Notes: a model not told the origin generated them from the sequence alone. A stretch of 64,000 bases of DNA from Sva-07 sp963728195 (GCA_963728195.1 CAVSIX010000018.1:1-64000), one strand, 5' to 3'. Counted from the stretch's first letter, positions 8,687 to 17,251 are shown. Numbers and translations are program-made.

Positions 8687-9913
8687 ATGTTCCAGTGGAG
8701 TGACGAACACCAGATGATCCGCGAGGCGGTCAAGCGGTTCGTCGACGAGGAGATCCGTCCCCACGTCGACGAGCTCGAACACGGCGACCTGGCGCCCTAC
8801 GACATTCTCCGCAAGCTGTTCGCCACGTTCGGCATGGACGCCATGGCCCGAGAGAACTTCAAGAAGCGCATGGAGCGAGAGCGGGCGGTCGCAGCCGGCG
8901 ATGCGGTGGCGCAGAGCAAGGCGGCCGGTGGCGACGGCGGCGGGATGTCGCTGATCCCGATCATCGAACTGTGCCGGGTGTGCCCGGGCATGGTGACCGC
9001 GATGGGTGTCTCGATGGGCTTGACCTCGGCGGCGATCATGTCGAAGGGCACGATCGCCCAGAAGGAGCGGTGGGCGCTCGACCTGCTCACGATGGACAAG
9101 GTCGGCGCCTGGGCGATCACCGAGCCCGGCAGCGGATCCGATGCGTTCGGTTCGATGCGTTCGACCGCCCGGCGCGACGGCGACGAGTACGTCCTCAACG
9201 GGTCGAAGACGTTCATCACCAACGGCCCCTACGCGGACACGACGGTGTTCATCTGCAAGCTCGACGACGGCGAGACGCCGCCCGAGCAGCGCAAGGTGTT
9301 GTCGTTCGTGCTCGACCGCGGCATGCCCGGCTTCGAGCAGTCGAAGCCGCTGCGCAAGATGGGCATGCACTCCTCGCCCACCGGCGAGCTGTTCCTCGAC
9401 GACGTGCGCGTCGGGCGCGACCGGCTGATCGGCGAGACCGAGGACCTGCCGGCCGGCGGCCGCGAGGGCGCCAAGGCGACGTTCCAGCAGGAGCGCTCCG
9501 GCGTGGCGGCAATGGCGCTCGGGATCATCGAGGAGTGCCTCCAGCTCAGCGTGCAGTACGCGAAGGACCGGGTGCAGTTCGGCAAGCCGATCGGCGAGTT
9601 CCAGCTGATCCAGGACAAGCTCGCCCGGATGGAGGTCGCACGTCTCAACGTGCAGAACCTCGTGTTCCGCACCATGGAGATGAGTGCTGCGGGCGTGTCG
9701 ATGACCCTGGCCGAGGCGTCGGCGATGAAGCTCTACTCGGCGCGTGCGGCCACCGAGGTCGCCCTCGAGGCGGTGCAACTGTTCGGCGGCAACGGCTACA
9801 TGAGCGAGTTCCGTGTGGAGCAGCTCGCCCGCGACGCCAAGGTCCTGCAGATCTACGCCGGCACCGACGAGATCCAGATCACTGCGATCGCCAAGGACCT
9901 GCTGCGGTCCTGA
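8687..9913 (+). CDS. Acyl-CoA dehydrogenase
   Basis: A FAD-dependent acyl-CoA dehydrogenase of 408 residues that would introduce a trans-2 double bond into an acyl-CoA. Family features in order: N-terminal helical domain (DEHQMIREAVKRFVDEEIRP), the FAD/substrate motif AWAITEPGSGSDAFG, the middle beta-domain NGSKTFITNGPYAD, the C-terminal VQYAKDRVQFGKPI, and LFGGNGYMSEF near the end. The motif that carries the catalytic Glu in medium-chain enzymes reads YAGTDEIQ, with Ala at that place, so the base may come from elsewhere as in isovaleryl-type enzymes. The ATG at 8687 is favoured by a GGAGAGG site eight bases upstream; an ATG at 8657 is in frame. Confidence 0.9.
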   Translation: MFQWSDEHQMIREAVKRFVDEEIRPHVDELEHGDLAPYDILRKLFATFGMDAMARENFKKRMERERAVAAGDAVAQSKAAGGDGGGMSLIPIIELCRVCPGMVTAMGVSMGLTSAAIMSKGTIAQKERWALDLLTMDKVGAWAITEPGSGSDAFGSMRSTARRDGDEYVLNGSKTFITNGPYADTTVFICKLDDGETPPEQRKVLSFVLDRGMPGFEQSKPLRKMGMHSSPTGELFLDDVRVGRDRLIGETEDLPAGGREGAKATFQQERSGVAAMALGIIEECLQLSVQYAKDRVQFGKPIGEFQLIQDKLARMEVARLNVQNLVFRTMEMSAAGVSMTLAEASAMKLYSARAATEVALEAVQLFGGNGYMSEFRVEQLARDAKVLQIYAGTDEIQITAIAKDLLRS

Positions 9914-9922
9914 ACGTCACAC

Positions 9923-9940
9923 CTGGGGTCTGACCCCTGG
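9923..9940. repeat. Short REP-like palindrome (GGGGTC-T-GACCCC)
   Basis: The near-perfect palindrome CTGGGGTCTGACCCCTGG lies just after the acyl-CoA dehydrogenase stop and before the tRNA-Lys gene. The inverse copy occurs at 33492-33508, beside the other acyl-CoA dehydrogenase gene of the window. It can fold into an 8-bp hairpin and may end the dehydrogenase transcript. Confidence 0.6.
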
Positions 9941-9962
9941 CGTAACGCTGGTGTCCTCACCG

Positions 9963-10037
9963 TGGTGCTTCCCCTGGGATTCGAACCCAGAACCAATGGA
10001 TTAAGAGTCCACTGCTCTGCCATTGAGCTAGAGAAGC
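9963..10037 (-). tRNA. tRNA-Lys (anticodon CTT)
   Basis: Read on the minus strand, a complete cloverleaf is visible. The acceptor stem is GCTTCTC / GGGAAGC (one G-T pair) and the anticodon arm is TGGA-CTCTTAA-TCCA with anticodon CTT. The T arm is CTGGG-TTCGAAT-CCCAG. The discriminator is A, followed by an encoded CCA (9963-9965). It is on the same strand as, and 58 bases downstream of, the tRNA-His gene, so the two may be one transcript. Confidence 0.96.
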
Positions 10038-10095
10038 AAGCGGCCTGGAGGGTACCGAGCGATCGCTCGCTCGACACCCTCTCAGTACCTGCGTA

Positions 10096-10172
10096 TGGGG
10101 TGGCCAAGGGGACTTGAACCCCCAACCGCCAGGATCACAACCTGGTGCTCTACCTGTTGAGCTATGACCACC
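10096..10172 (-). tRNA. tRNA-His (anticodon GTG)
   Basis: The minus strand folds as a tRNA. The acceptor stem is GTGGTCA / TGGCCAC and the anticodon loop TTGTGAT (anticodon GTG) is closed by CCAGG/CCTGG. The T arm is GGGGG-TTCAAGT-CCCCT. The extra 5' G (position -1, base 10172) opposite C73 is the tRNA-His identity pair and is encoded here. CCA is also encoded (10096-10098). Confidence 0.95.
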
Positions 10173-10264
10173 ATGTGGGCGAACAGTCTGCCAGGTCGGA
10201 CCACGAACGCCACCAACGGTTGCCCACCATCGGTCCCGTGGTGTCGACGAGCTCGTCGCGGGCG

Positions 10265-11284
10265 TCAGGAGGGCTGCGGAACGAGGGCCACCTTGCCGGC
10301 GACCTTGCGGTCGGCGAGGTCGCGGAGCGCACGAGCCGCCTCGTGCAGCGGATAGCCGACGGGCTCGACCGGATCGAGGTCACCGGCGGCGATCCGCGCG
10401 ACGACCTCGGCGAGCAGGGTTCGATTGGCGTCGCCATTGCGACCGACCCACGCTCCCCAGTCGACGCCGGTGATCCGACGGTTGCGCAACAGCACCTGAT
10501 TGGCCGGCAGCTTCGGGATCCCGGCAACGAAGCCGATCACGAGGTACTGGCCGTCCTCGCCCAGTGCCCGCAGCGCCACCTCGCCGACCTCGCCGCCGAC
10601 CGGGTCGTACACCAGGTCGACACCGCCGCGGTCGGCACGATCGTCGAACGATGCGGCGAACGCCTTGGCGGCATCCTTGATCCCGGCGGCGTCGAGTTCC
10701 GTGTTGTCGATCGTGGCCATCGCCCCACGGGATTCGGCGAGTGCGCGCTTGTCGGGCGTCGATGCCGCGGCGATCACCCGCAACCCCAGCGCCGAGCCGA
10801 TGTCGACGGCGGCGAGCCCCACCCCACTGCCCGCCCCGAGCACCAGCATCGTGTCGCCCTCGGAGGCGCCGGCACGGACGCGCAGCGCGTACCACCCGGT
10901 GAGGTAGCTCTGCATGAACGTGGCGGCCTGGCCGTCGCTCAACGAATCCGGGATCGCAACCAGCTGCCTCGGCGAGACGACCACCTCGCTGGCGAACCCA
11001 CCCAGCCCGAGGTTCGCGAACACCCGGTCCCCGACGGCGAGCTGGATGCCGGCGATGTCGTCGGCCAACTCGACGACGCGACCGACGACTTCACCACCCG
11101 GTACGAACGGCAGCGGGGGCCTGATCTGGTACCGGCCCTCGACGAACAATCCGTCGACGAAGTTGACGCCGGACGCCGACACCGCAAGGCGCACCTGACC
11201 GGGCCCCAACGCGACGGAGTCCCGTTCGACGACCCGCAGGTCCTCGATCGGGCCGAACGCCGCGCATTCGATCGCCGTGACCAT
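10265..11284 (-). CDS. NADPH:quinone reductase-like MDR protein
   Basis: A 339-residue zinc-free medium-chain dehydrogenase/reductase, similar to QOR-type quinone or enoyl reductases, which pass hydride from NADPH to a quinone or activated alkene. It has the GroES-like domain with VSASGVNFVDGLFVEGRY and PFVPGGEVVGRVVE, the Rossmann motif VLGAGSGVGLAAV, and the late motif VYDPVGGEV. The structural-zinc cysteines are absent. The start is the ATG at 11282-11284 (MVTAIECAAFG); the much longer reading upstream is DUF2889 shadow. It lies 4 bases after the DUF2889 gene, so the two are co-transcribed. Confidence 0.88.
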   Translation of the reverse strand: MVTAIECAAFGPIEDLRVVERDSVALGPGQVRLAVSASGVNFVDGLFVEGRYQIRPPLPFVPGGEVVGRVVELADDIAGIQLAVGDRVFANLGLGGFASEVVVSPRQLVAIPDSLSDGQAATFMQSYLTGWYALRVRAGASEGDTMLVLGAGSGVGLAAVDIGSALGLRVIAAASTPDKRALAESRGAMATIDNTELDAAGIKDAAKAFAASFDDRADRGGVDLVYDPVGGEVGEVALRALGEDGQYLVIGFVAGIPKLPANQVLLRNRRITGVDWGAWVGRNGDANRTLLAEVVARIAAGDLDPVEPVGYPLHEAARALRDLADRKVAGKVALVPQPS

Positions 11285-11288
11285 CGCG

Positions 11289-11999
11289 TCAGCCCCGCAT
11301 CCGTTCGCGCCACGCCTCGGGCTTGAGCCCCAGTTCCACCATGCGTTCGCGGGCCCAGATCGGCGGCTCGAACTCGCCACCCGCCTGAAGCTGACGCACC
11401 TGTTCGCCGTCCTCGGCCCACACGTGACACGTGTTGAGATTGAACCTCCACGCCATCTCGCGCTGCTCGGGTGAGGGCTCCTGCGCCATCGCCCCGCCGC
11501 TGCGCTTGGCCTGCGACGCCCGCATCGACCACATGCACTGGATCGCCACGGGCGCCATCGCCTGGAGCAGCGCCGTCGTGTGGGTGCACCCGCGAGGACC
11601 ACCGAACAGCTCTCGCACCTTGTGGGTGAAGCCGCGGGCGATCGACAGCCCGACCAGCTTGTCGTAGTGCGACTCGATGTTCGGGCACGATTCGCTGGGA
11701 TGGGTCTCGATGCCGACATCGGCGGCGACGATCTCGAGCGACGGGAACGCGATCTCGAGATCGATCTGCATGTGGTGGATCGTCATCGGGTTCGGGTCGC
11801 TCTCGATGTAGAGCCCGGGCGGTTTCTGGTCGCGAACCGCGCCTCGGATCAACAGCAGGTCGTCACGCTTGCGGAACGCTCGAACGCGGTACTCGCGGTC
11901 GTGGAGCACCTCCAGCGGCTCGCCGTCGTCGCCGACCGGTGCCGTCGGCAGGATCGATGAGGTGTCGAACAGATCATCGGTGACGGTCGAATCGGCCAT
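11289..11999 (-). CDS. DUF2889 family protein
   Basis: A 236-residue protein whose central part (MTIHHMQIDLEIAFPSLEI, then ETHPSESCPNIESHYDKLVGLSIARGF, then FGGPRGCTHTTALLQAMAP) matches DUF2889. Its biochemical role is not established. Two conserved Cys and several His (HHM, SHYDKL, CTHTT) suggest metal binding or catalysis; that is inference. DUF2889 genes often sit beside acyl-CoA or sterol-type catabolic genes in actinobacteria and proteobacteria. Here it is paired with a quinone reductase-like gene. It is divergent from the acetyltransferase at 12056. Confidence 0.82.
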   Translation of the reverse strand: MADSTVTDDLFDTSSILPTAPVGDDGEPLEVLHDREYRVRAFRKRDDLLLIRGAVRDQKPPGLYIESDPNPMTIHHMQIDLEIAFPSLEIVAADVGIETHPSESCPNIESHYDKLVGLSIARGFTHKVRELFGGPRGCTHTTALLQAMAPVAIQCMWSMRASQAKRSGGAMAQEPSPEQREMAWRFNLNTCHVWAEDGEQVRQLQAGGEFEPPIWARERMVELGLKPEAWRERMRG

Positions 12000-12055
12000 C
12001 GGTGCAAGGTAACCCAGCCCGATCGACGACCTCGGATCGGCCAGACTGCGTGCAG

Positions 12056-12676
12056 ATGAACCTCCTCACCGTCCCCCTGCTGACCGGTCGACACGTGTCG
12101 CTGGAGCCGTTGACAGCCGACCACGTCGACGAGATCGCCACCGCCGGGTCCGGCGATCGCACGACGTTCGGGTACACCCAGGTGCCGGACGGTCGCGGCG
12201 ATGCCGCCGACTACGTGACTTGGTTGCTGGACGACGCCGCCAACGGGCGCGCCGCACCGTTCGTGCAGCGCCGCGCGTCGGACGCTGCAGTGGTCGGCTG
12301 CACCCGATTCCTCAACCCGCTGTGGCCACTCGGGCGCGACGAGCCCGACGAGGTCGAGGTCGGCGGTACGTGGCTGTCGGCCTCGGCACAGCGCACCGGC
12401 ATCAACACCGAAGCCAAGCTGCTCCTGTTCACCCATGCGTTCGACGTCTGGAACGTGCAGCGCGTCGCGATCTGCACCGACGCCCGCAACGACCAGAGTC
12501 GCCGCGCGATCGAACGCATCGGCGCCCGCTTCGAAGGCGTGCTGCGACGGCACCGTCGATCCACCCGTGCCGGCGACGGCGACCGGCTGCGCGACACGGC
12601 GACGTATGCGATCACGATCGACGACTGGCCGGACGTGCGGGCGTCCCTCGCCGGTCTCGTCGGCGCCGACGGCTGA
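12056..12676 (+). CDS. GNAT N-acetyltransferase, RimJ/RimL-like
   Basis: A 206-residue acetyltransferase of the RimJ/RimL type: opening LLTGRHVSLEPLTADHVDEIA, strand EVEVGGTWLSASAQRTGINTEAKLLLF in the acetyl-CoA region, and the late motif ARNDQSRRAIERIGARFEGVLRRHR, which is highly typical. Such enzymes acetylate protein N-termini, amino acids or small amines; the substrate is not evident. ATG at 12056 is preferred; a GTG two codons upstream is possible. It reads away from the DUF2889 gene. Confidence 0.87.
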   Translation: MNLLTVPLLTGRHVSLEPLTADHVDEIATAGSGDRTTFGYTQVPDGRGDAADYVTWLLDDAANGRAAPFVQRRASDAAVVGCTRFLNPLWPLGRDEPDEVEVGGTWLSASAQRTGINTEAKLLLFTHAFDVWNVQRVAICTDARNDQSRRAIERIGARFEGVLRRHRRSTRAGDGDRLRDTATYAITIDDWPDVRASLAGLVGADG

Positions 12677-12738
12677 CGCGGCCTGACCGAGCCGGGAACT
12701 ACACACGGCGGGCCGGCGGGCCCTAGGGTTCGGCCCCG

Positions 12739-13551
12739 GTGCCGCTCTCACACAGTTCCGTCCGATTCGGTCACGCCGTGATCATCGGGTTGGCCGCTGG
12801 GCTGCTCGGCGGGCTGTTCGGCGTGGGCGGCGGGCTGATCATCGTTCCCGGTCTCGTCAGTTTCGCCGGGATGGACCGACGCCTCGCACACGGCACGTCG
12901 CTCGCAGCGACATTGCCGATCGCCGCCGCCAGCCTGATCACCTACGTGTCTCACGGCAACGTCGACTGGGCGGTGGCGTTCTTCCTGGCGATCGGCGCCA
13001 TCGGCGGGGCGATCGTCGGCACCACGCTGCTGCACATCATCCCGAAGAACGTGCTGGTCGTCATCTTCGTGATCACCGTGCTCGCCACGGCGACCCGCCT
13101 CGTCGTCAGCACCGAGTCGACCGGCCGTGTCGATCTCACCATCGCGACGGTGATCCTGCTGCTCGTGGTCGGGCTCTTGACGGGCACGCTCGCCGGTCTG
13201 CTCGGCATCGGCGGCGGCGTGATCATGGTGCCGGCGATGGTCGTGCTGCTCGGCATGGTGCCGGTGGTGGCGAAGGGCACGTCGGTCGCCGTGATCGTGC
13301 CGACGTCGATCATGGGCACGATCCGCAATCGGAAGAAGGCCAACGCCGACATCCGGGTGGCCGCGGTCGTCGGCGTGTTCGGCGCCGCCAGCGCAGTCGT
13401 CGGCGGCACGATCTCGGACCGGATGAGCGATCACTTCTCCAACATCATGTTCGCCGCCCTGCTCGTCTTCGTGGCGATCACCCAACTGCTGTCGTTGCGT
13501 TCCTCGCCGGCTGCCACGCAGCCGGAACGCACCGTCCCGCCGAGCGAGTGA
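12739..13551 (+). CDS. TauE/SafE family sulfite/anion exporter
   Basis: A 270-residue polytopic inner-membrane protein with about eight hydrophobic segments arranged as two related halves, each with a glycine-rich repeat (GLLGGLFGVGGGLIIVPGL near residue 20 and LAGLLGIGGGVIMVPAMV near 155). This duplicated motif defines the TauE/SafE family, which moves sulfite, sulfoacetate or other organic anions. The start is a GTG at 12739. The following reductase gene begins 2 bases after its stop region (TGA-C-GTG), so it heads a three-gene operon. Confidence 0.9.
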   Translation: MPLSHSSVRFGHAVIIGLAAGLLGGLFGVGGGLIIVPGLVSFAGMDRRLAHGTSLAATLPIAAASLITYVSHGNVDWAVAFFLAIGAIGGAIVGTTLLHIIPKNVLVVIFVITVLATATRLVVSTESTGRVDLTIATVILLLVVGLLTGTLAGLLGIGGGVIMVPAMVVLLGMVPVVAKGTSVAVIVPTSIMGTIRNRKKANADIRVAAVVGVFGAASAVVGGTISDRMSDHFSNIMFAALLVFVAITQLLSLRSSPAATQPERTVPPSE

Positions 13552-13552
13552 C

Positions 13553-14146
13553 GTGCTGGCACTGGTCGTCGTCGCCCATCCCTCGACCGACAGCTATTGC
13601 CATGCGCTCGCCGCGCGCGCCGAGACGGGACTGCTCGCCGCCGGCCACGAGGTCATCGTGCTCGACCTCTACGCCTCGGGCGTGCAGGCGGCGATGACAG
13701 CGCAGGAGCGCGAGGCATACCACGGCGCCTCCCCGATCGTCGATCCACAGATCGCCGAGCACGCAGCGCTCGTGCAGCGCGCGGAGGCGCTGGTCTTCGT
13801 GTATCCCACCTGGTGGAGCGGACTCCCCGCGATCCTGAAGGGCTGGCTCGAGCGGGTGATGGTGCCGGGGGTCGGCTTCGTGCTCGACGAACGCACCAAC
13901 AAGGTGCGTCCGGGCCTCGGCCAGATGCGGCGCCTGGTGGGCATCTCGACCTACGGTTCGCCGCGACCCTACGTGTGGCTGGTCAACGACAACGGGCGGC
14001 GCATCATCACCCGGGCACTGCGGATGAGTTGCGGGCTCCGCGTGCGCACGAGCTGGCTGGGCTTGTACGCGATCGACACGTCGACACCTGCGCAGCGCCA
14101 GGCGTTCCTCGCCCGCGTCGAGCAGCAGATGGCGGACCTTCGATGA
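13553..14146 (+). CDS. NAD(P)H:quinone oxidoreductase-like flavoprotein (copy 1)
   Basis: A 197-residue flavodoxin-fold protein of the KefF/NQO1 type: N-terminal VVVAHPSTDSYCHALA (phosphate loop), and the signature VFVYPTWWSGLPAILKGWLERV. These enzymes use FMN or FAD to reduce quinones with two electrons. It starts with GTG at 13553, one base past the exporter stop, and its own stop overlaps the next gene as ATGA. It is about 50% alike by eye to the following gene, so the pair arose by tandem duplication. Confidence 0.88.
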   Translation: MLALVVVAHPSTDSYCHALAARAETGLLAAGHEVIVLDLYASGVQAAMTAQEREAYHGASPIVDPQIAEHAALVQRAEALVFVYPTWWSGLPAILKGWLERVMVPGVGFVLDERTNKVRPGLGQMRRLVGISTYGSPRPYVWLVNDNGRRIITRALRMSCGLRVRTSWLGLYAIDTSTPAQRQAFLARVEQQMADLR

Positions 14147-14733
14147 CCCGCGCACTGGTCGTGTACTGCCATCCCTCCGACGGCTCGTTCGTCGCTGCCG
14201 TTCGCGACCGGGTCACCGCTGCGATGACGACGGCCGGAGCCGACGTGCGGCTGACCGATCTCTACGCCGACGGCTTCGACCCGTTGTTCAGCGCCGCCGA
14301 ACGCGAGCACCATCTCGTGCCGGGACCCGACCCGTCGCTCGCCTCGCACGCCGACGACCTGCGGTGGTGTGACACGTTGGTGCTGGTCTACCCGACGTGG
14401 TGGTCGGGGCAGCCCGCCATGCTCAAGGGCTGGATCGACCGGGTCTGGGTGAACGGCATCGCGTGGACGTTGCCCACCGGGGCCGACCGCCTGAAGCCGG
14501 AGCTGCGAAACGTACGACGTCTCGTGGCGGTCACCACCCACGGCTCGTCGAAGTGGATCAACATGATCGAGGGCGAGAGCGGCAAGCGAACGCTGACCCG
14601 GAGTCTGCGTTCGATGTGCCATCCGCTGGCTCGGACGACGTGGCTGGCGATGTACGGCGTCGACAACGCCTCCGACGCCGACCGGCGCGCGTTCCTCGAT
14701 CGCGTGGAGCGCCGCATCACGCGACTCACCTGA
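14143..14733 (+). CDS. NAD(P)H:quinone oxidoreductase-like flavoprotein (copy 2)
   Basis: A 196-residue paralogue of the preceding gene. It has the same layout: VVYCHPSDGSFVAAV at the N-terminus and VLVYPTWWSGQPAMLKGWIDRV in the middle, then TTHGSSKWINMIEGE and SRGL-like C-terminal helices. It starts within the ATGA overlap with copy 1, so the two are translationally coupled and could form a heterodimer, as NQO-family proteins are dimers; the heterodimer idea is inference. Its end is convergent with psuG, with 43 bases between. Confidence 0.88.
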   Translation: MTRALVVYCHPSDGSFVAAVRDRVTAAMTTAGADVRLTDLYADGFDPLFSAAEREHHLVPGPDPSLASHADDLRWCDTLVLVYPTWWSGQPAMLKGWIDRVWVNGIAWTLPTGADRLKPELRNVRRLVAVTTHGSSKWINMIEGESGKRTLTRSLRSMCHPLARTTWLAMYGVDNASDADRRAFLDRVERRITRLT

Positions 14734-14776
14734 CTGCGTCCGCTACGAGCCGCCGGGAGATCACGCGCGATCCGAC

Positions 14777-15694
14777 TCAGCCGGTCGCGGCCAGGCCGGC
14801 GACCGCCACGGCGACCTCGGCGGCGACCTCGGCGTTGTGCTCGGCGAGGGCGAGATTGGCCGGCACGCTGCGGCCCTCGGTGGCGGCCCCGATGCGGCCG
14901 AGGACGAACGGCGTGACCGCAGCGCCCGTGATGCCCGCCCGTTCGCATTCCGCCAGCGCCTCACGCAGCACACCGTCGAGTTCGCCGGCGTCGAGTTCGT
15001 CCGACTCCGGGATCGGCACCGTCAGCAGGATCCCCGACTCCGCCCGGCTGCGGGCGCCGAAGATGCGTGCCACCTCGTCGGCCGATTCGACGCGGTGCGG
15101 CACCGGCAATCCCGACGATCGCGTGTAGAAGGCCGGGAACCAGTCGTGGCGCCACCCGAGCACGGGGGCGCCGGCGGTCTCGAGGAACTCCAGCGTCCGT
15201 GGGAGGTCGAGGAACGCCTTGGCGCCCGCCGACACCGTGATCACCGGATGGGAGGCGATCGCATCGAGGTCGGCCGAGATGTCGCCGGTCAGCTCGGCGC
15301 CGCGATGCACACCGCCGATCCCTCCGGTGGCGAACACGCTCACGCCGGCCGCTGCTGCGATCGCCACCGACGCCGACACCGTGGTGGCTCCGACGTCCCA
15401 GCGCTGGCCGACCGCCACCGCGACATCCCGCTCGGCGGCCTTGCGTGCGGGGCCGAGGACGCGCTCGTGCTCGGCGTCGGTCAATCCGATCCTGACCACA
15501 CCGTCGAGCACCGCCGTGACCGCCGGCACCGCTCCCCCGGTGCGCACTGCCGCGGTGCAACGCTCCAGCGCCTCACGGTTGTGTGGCGAGGGAAGCCCGA
15601 GGTGGGAGAAGATCGTCGATTCGAGCGCCACGATCGGCCGGCCCTCGTCGAGGGCGGCTCGGACGTCGTCGGAGCAGACCGGTGTCAACACCAC
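14777..15694 (-). CDS. psuG: Pseudouridine-5'-phosphate glycosidase
   Basis: PsuG splits pseudouridine 5'-phosphate to uracil and ribose 5-phosphate. The 305-residue protein carries the family's strongly conserved blocks: ALESTIFSHLGLPSPHNREAL, VPAVTAVLDGVVRIGL, DVGATTVSASVAIAA, FATGGIGGVHRGAE, and VSAGAKAFLDLPRTLEFLET with the Schiff-base Lys context. No pseudouridine kinase (psuK) or transporter is beside it, which is unusual since psuK is a frequent partner. Family B hairpins lie in its upstream region. Confidence 0.95.
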   Translation of the reverse strand: MVLTPVCSDDVRAALDEGRPIVALESTIFSHLGLPSPHNREALERCTAAVRTGGAVPAVTAVLDGVVRIGLTDAEHERVLGPARKAAERDVAVAVGQRWDVGATTVSASVAIAAAAGVSVFATGGIGGVHRGAELTGDISADLDAIASHPVITVSAGAKAFLDLPRTLEFLETAGAPVLGWRHDWFPAFYTRSSGLPVPHRVESADEVARIFGARSRAESGILLTVPIPESDELDAGELDGVLREALAECERAGITGAAVTPFVLGRIGAATEGRSVPANLALAEHNAEVAAEVAVAVAGLAATG

Positions 15695-15721
15695 GCCAGG
15701 CTACGTCGCCACACCCCCCAG

Positions 15722-15822
15722 CGATGAGCGAACCGACCACATACCGGCGCTTCGCTCATCACACGGCCGACCGGGACCCCGACGATGAGCGAACCGACCA
15801 CATACCGGCGCTTCGCTCATCG
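15722..15822. repeat. Two palindromic repeats, family B (40 nt)
   Basis: Units at 15722-15761 (one arm-end mismatch) and 15783-15822 (perfect 11-base arms CGATGAGCGAA / TTCGCTCATCG), core CCGACCACATACCGGCGC. They differ from the 8084-8184 copies at one core base. They lie between the end of the anti-sigma gene and the start of psuG, both on the minus strand, so here they follow one gene rather than separating convergent genes. Confidence 0.87.
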
Positions 15823-15856
15823 CAGGCTGAGGCGGGCGAGCGGACGACAGCCGGTT

Positions 15857-16630
15857 TCAGAACGTGCCGACGAAGGCGCCCTCGGGGTTGCCGTTGCTGA
15901 TCACGCCGGGGTACTGCTCGATCGTGATCGCCAGCGCATCGACCGACCCTTCGACGGTGAACGTCTCGATCTCGGGGTTCGGGCCGAAGATGCCCAGCGA
16001 GATCACGTCGCCACCCTCGACGACGCCCCACAGCTGATATGTCTGGCCGTCGGGCAGCGTCGGCAGGTCGCGGGCGAGGACATAGCCATGGCCGTCCTGA
16101 TCGATGACCGCCTCGGCGACTGCGTCGGAGCCGTCGGCCACCAGCGTGGTGGTGAGCGAATCACGGTCGGAGCGGGCGAGTTCGACGGCGTTGGCCAACG
16201 GCTCGTCGGGGGCGCTGGCGTTGTCGGACAACCCGATCGCCACGAAGACGATCACCGCCGCTGCGGCTGCGGACATCAACCACGGCGCGACCGTGGAGAT
16301 GCGACGCCGGCGAGGATGCTCGTCGAGCGACAGCACCTTCGCCAGCTCGGGACCCGGAGGCGGTGCCTGCTCGCCGATCTCGCCGGCGATGCGCCCCCAC
16401 AGGCCATCGGGGGCATCCATCCCCGTGAACGCCAGCATGGTGGCCACCTCGCGATGGGCCTGCACCTCGGCCGCCGCCCGCGGGTTGACCTCGAGGTAGT
16501 CCTCGACCCGGCGACGCTCGTCGTCGTCGACGGCATCGAGCGCATACGCGCCGAGCAGCTCGTCGAGTTCGTACGTGTCTCCCGGGCGACCGGTCATGTC
16601 GTCCATCGCTCCACCCATCTCATTCACCAC
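15857..16630 (-). CDS. Anti-sigma factor, RskA type
   Basis: A 257-residue single-pass membrane protein. The cytoplasmic N-terminal domain (YELDELLGAYALDAVDDDERRRVEDYLEVNP) is the anti-sigma domain seen in RskA-like proteins. It has no HxxxCxxC zinc motif, so it is not a redox-sensing ZAS protein. A membrane helix follows (about residues 115-135, WLMSAAAAAVIVFVAIGL), then an extracytoplasmic RskA C-terminal domain (LPTLPDGQTYQLWGVVEGGDVISLGIF). It would hold the partner sigma factor until proteolysis releases it. The GTG start at 16628-16630 lies inside the sigma gene's end; an ATG at 16618 is also plausible. Confidence 0.9.
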   Translation of the reverse strand: MVNEMGGAMDDMTGRPGDTYELDELLGAYALDAVDDDERRRVEDYLEVNPRAAAEVQAHREVATMLAFTGMDAPDGLWGRIAGEIGEQAPPPGPELAKVLSLDEHPRRRRISTVAPWLMSAAAAAVIVFVAIGLSDNASAPDEPLANAVELARSDRDSLTTTLVADGSDAVAEAVIDQDGHGYVLARDLPTLPDGQTYQLWGVVEGGDVISLGIFGPNPEIETFTVEGSVDALAITIEQYPGVISNGNPEGAFVGTF

Positions 16631-17216
16631 CCACGGTCACACCGGCCTGCGTCAGTTCGCCCCGGAGGCGCTTGAGGCCGGAGCGGATCCGACTCTTCAC
16701 CGTGCCCTCGGGTTCGCCCAACCGGTCAGCGACTTCCTTGTACGTCAGCCCTCCAAAATATGCGAGCTCGATCGCCTCACGCTCGCCCTGCTGCAGCGTT
16801 TCCATCGCCTCGCGGACGTGGCCGGCGAGCGCCAGATCCCACACCTCATGGGCGACGTCGTAGCCCCCGACGGCCTGCTCGCGCGCCTCTTTCTCCTCGC
16901 GAGCGCGTCGGGACACGTCGGAGCGGATCATGTCGACCGCACGGCCGTGGGTGTGTGCGAGCAGGAAGCTGCGCAGCGTGCCCCGCTCGGGGTCGTACCG
17001 GTTCGGTTCGTTCCAGAGCCGGACGAAGACCTCCTGCACGACTTCTTCGGCCCGGGAGTGATCGTTGAGGAGCCGCTTGGCCAAACCGAACGTGGCGCCG
17101 GCGTGGCGACGGTACGCCTCGGCGAGCGCGGCCTGCTGATACCGGCCGATCGACACGACCAGCGCCGCGTCGGAAGCATCGGTGTACTCGCGTCTCACAT
17201 CGTCTGTACGTTGCAC
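16620..17216 (-). CDS. ECF RNA polymerase sigma factor (SigK-like)
   Basis: A 198-residue ECF sigma factor. Region 2 is visible as LLNDHSRAEEVVQEVFVRLWNEPNRYD-PERGTLRSFLLAHTHGRAVDMIR, and region 4 as LQQGEREAIELAYFGGLTYKEVADRLGEPEGTVKSRIRSGLKRLR, a helix-turn-helix that reads the -35 element. Its stop overlaps the start of the RskA-type anti-sigma gene by about 11 bases, the standard coupled arrangement. I saw no clear autoregulatory ECF promoter in the short gap before it (17217-17251). Confidence 0.94.
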   Translation of the reverse strand: MQRTDDVRREYTDASDAALVVSIGRYQQAALAEAYRRHAGATFGLAKRLLNDHSRAEEVVQEVFVRLWNEPNRYDPERGTLRSFLLAHTHGRAVDMIRSDVSRRAREEKEAREQAVGGYDVAHEVWDLALAGHVREAMETLQQGEREAIELAYFGGLTYKEVADRLGEPEGTVKSRIRSGLKRLRGELTQAGVTVGGE

Positions 17217-17251
17217 GGCGCCCTCCCGGATGACGTCGAGAACAGATTAAT

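Noticed and set aside
9963..10172. tRNA genes as phage or island attachment sites
   Set aside because: No integrase, no repeated tRNA 3' end and no island-like composition were seen beside the Lys and His tRNA genes.
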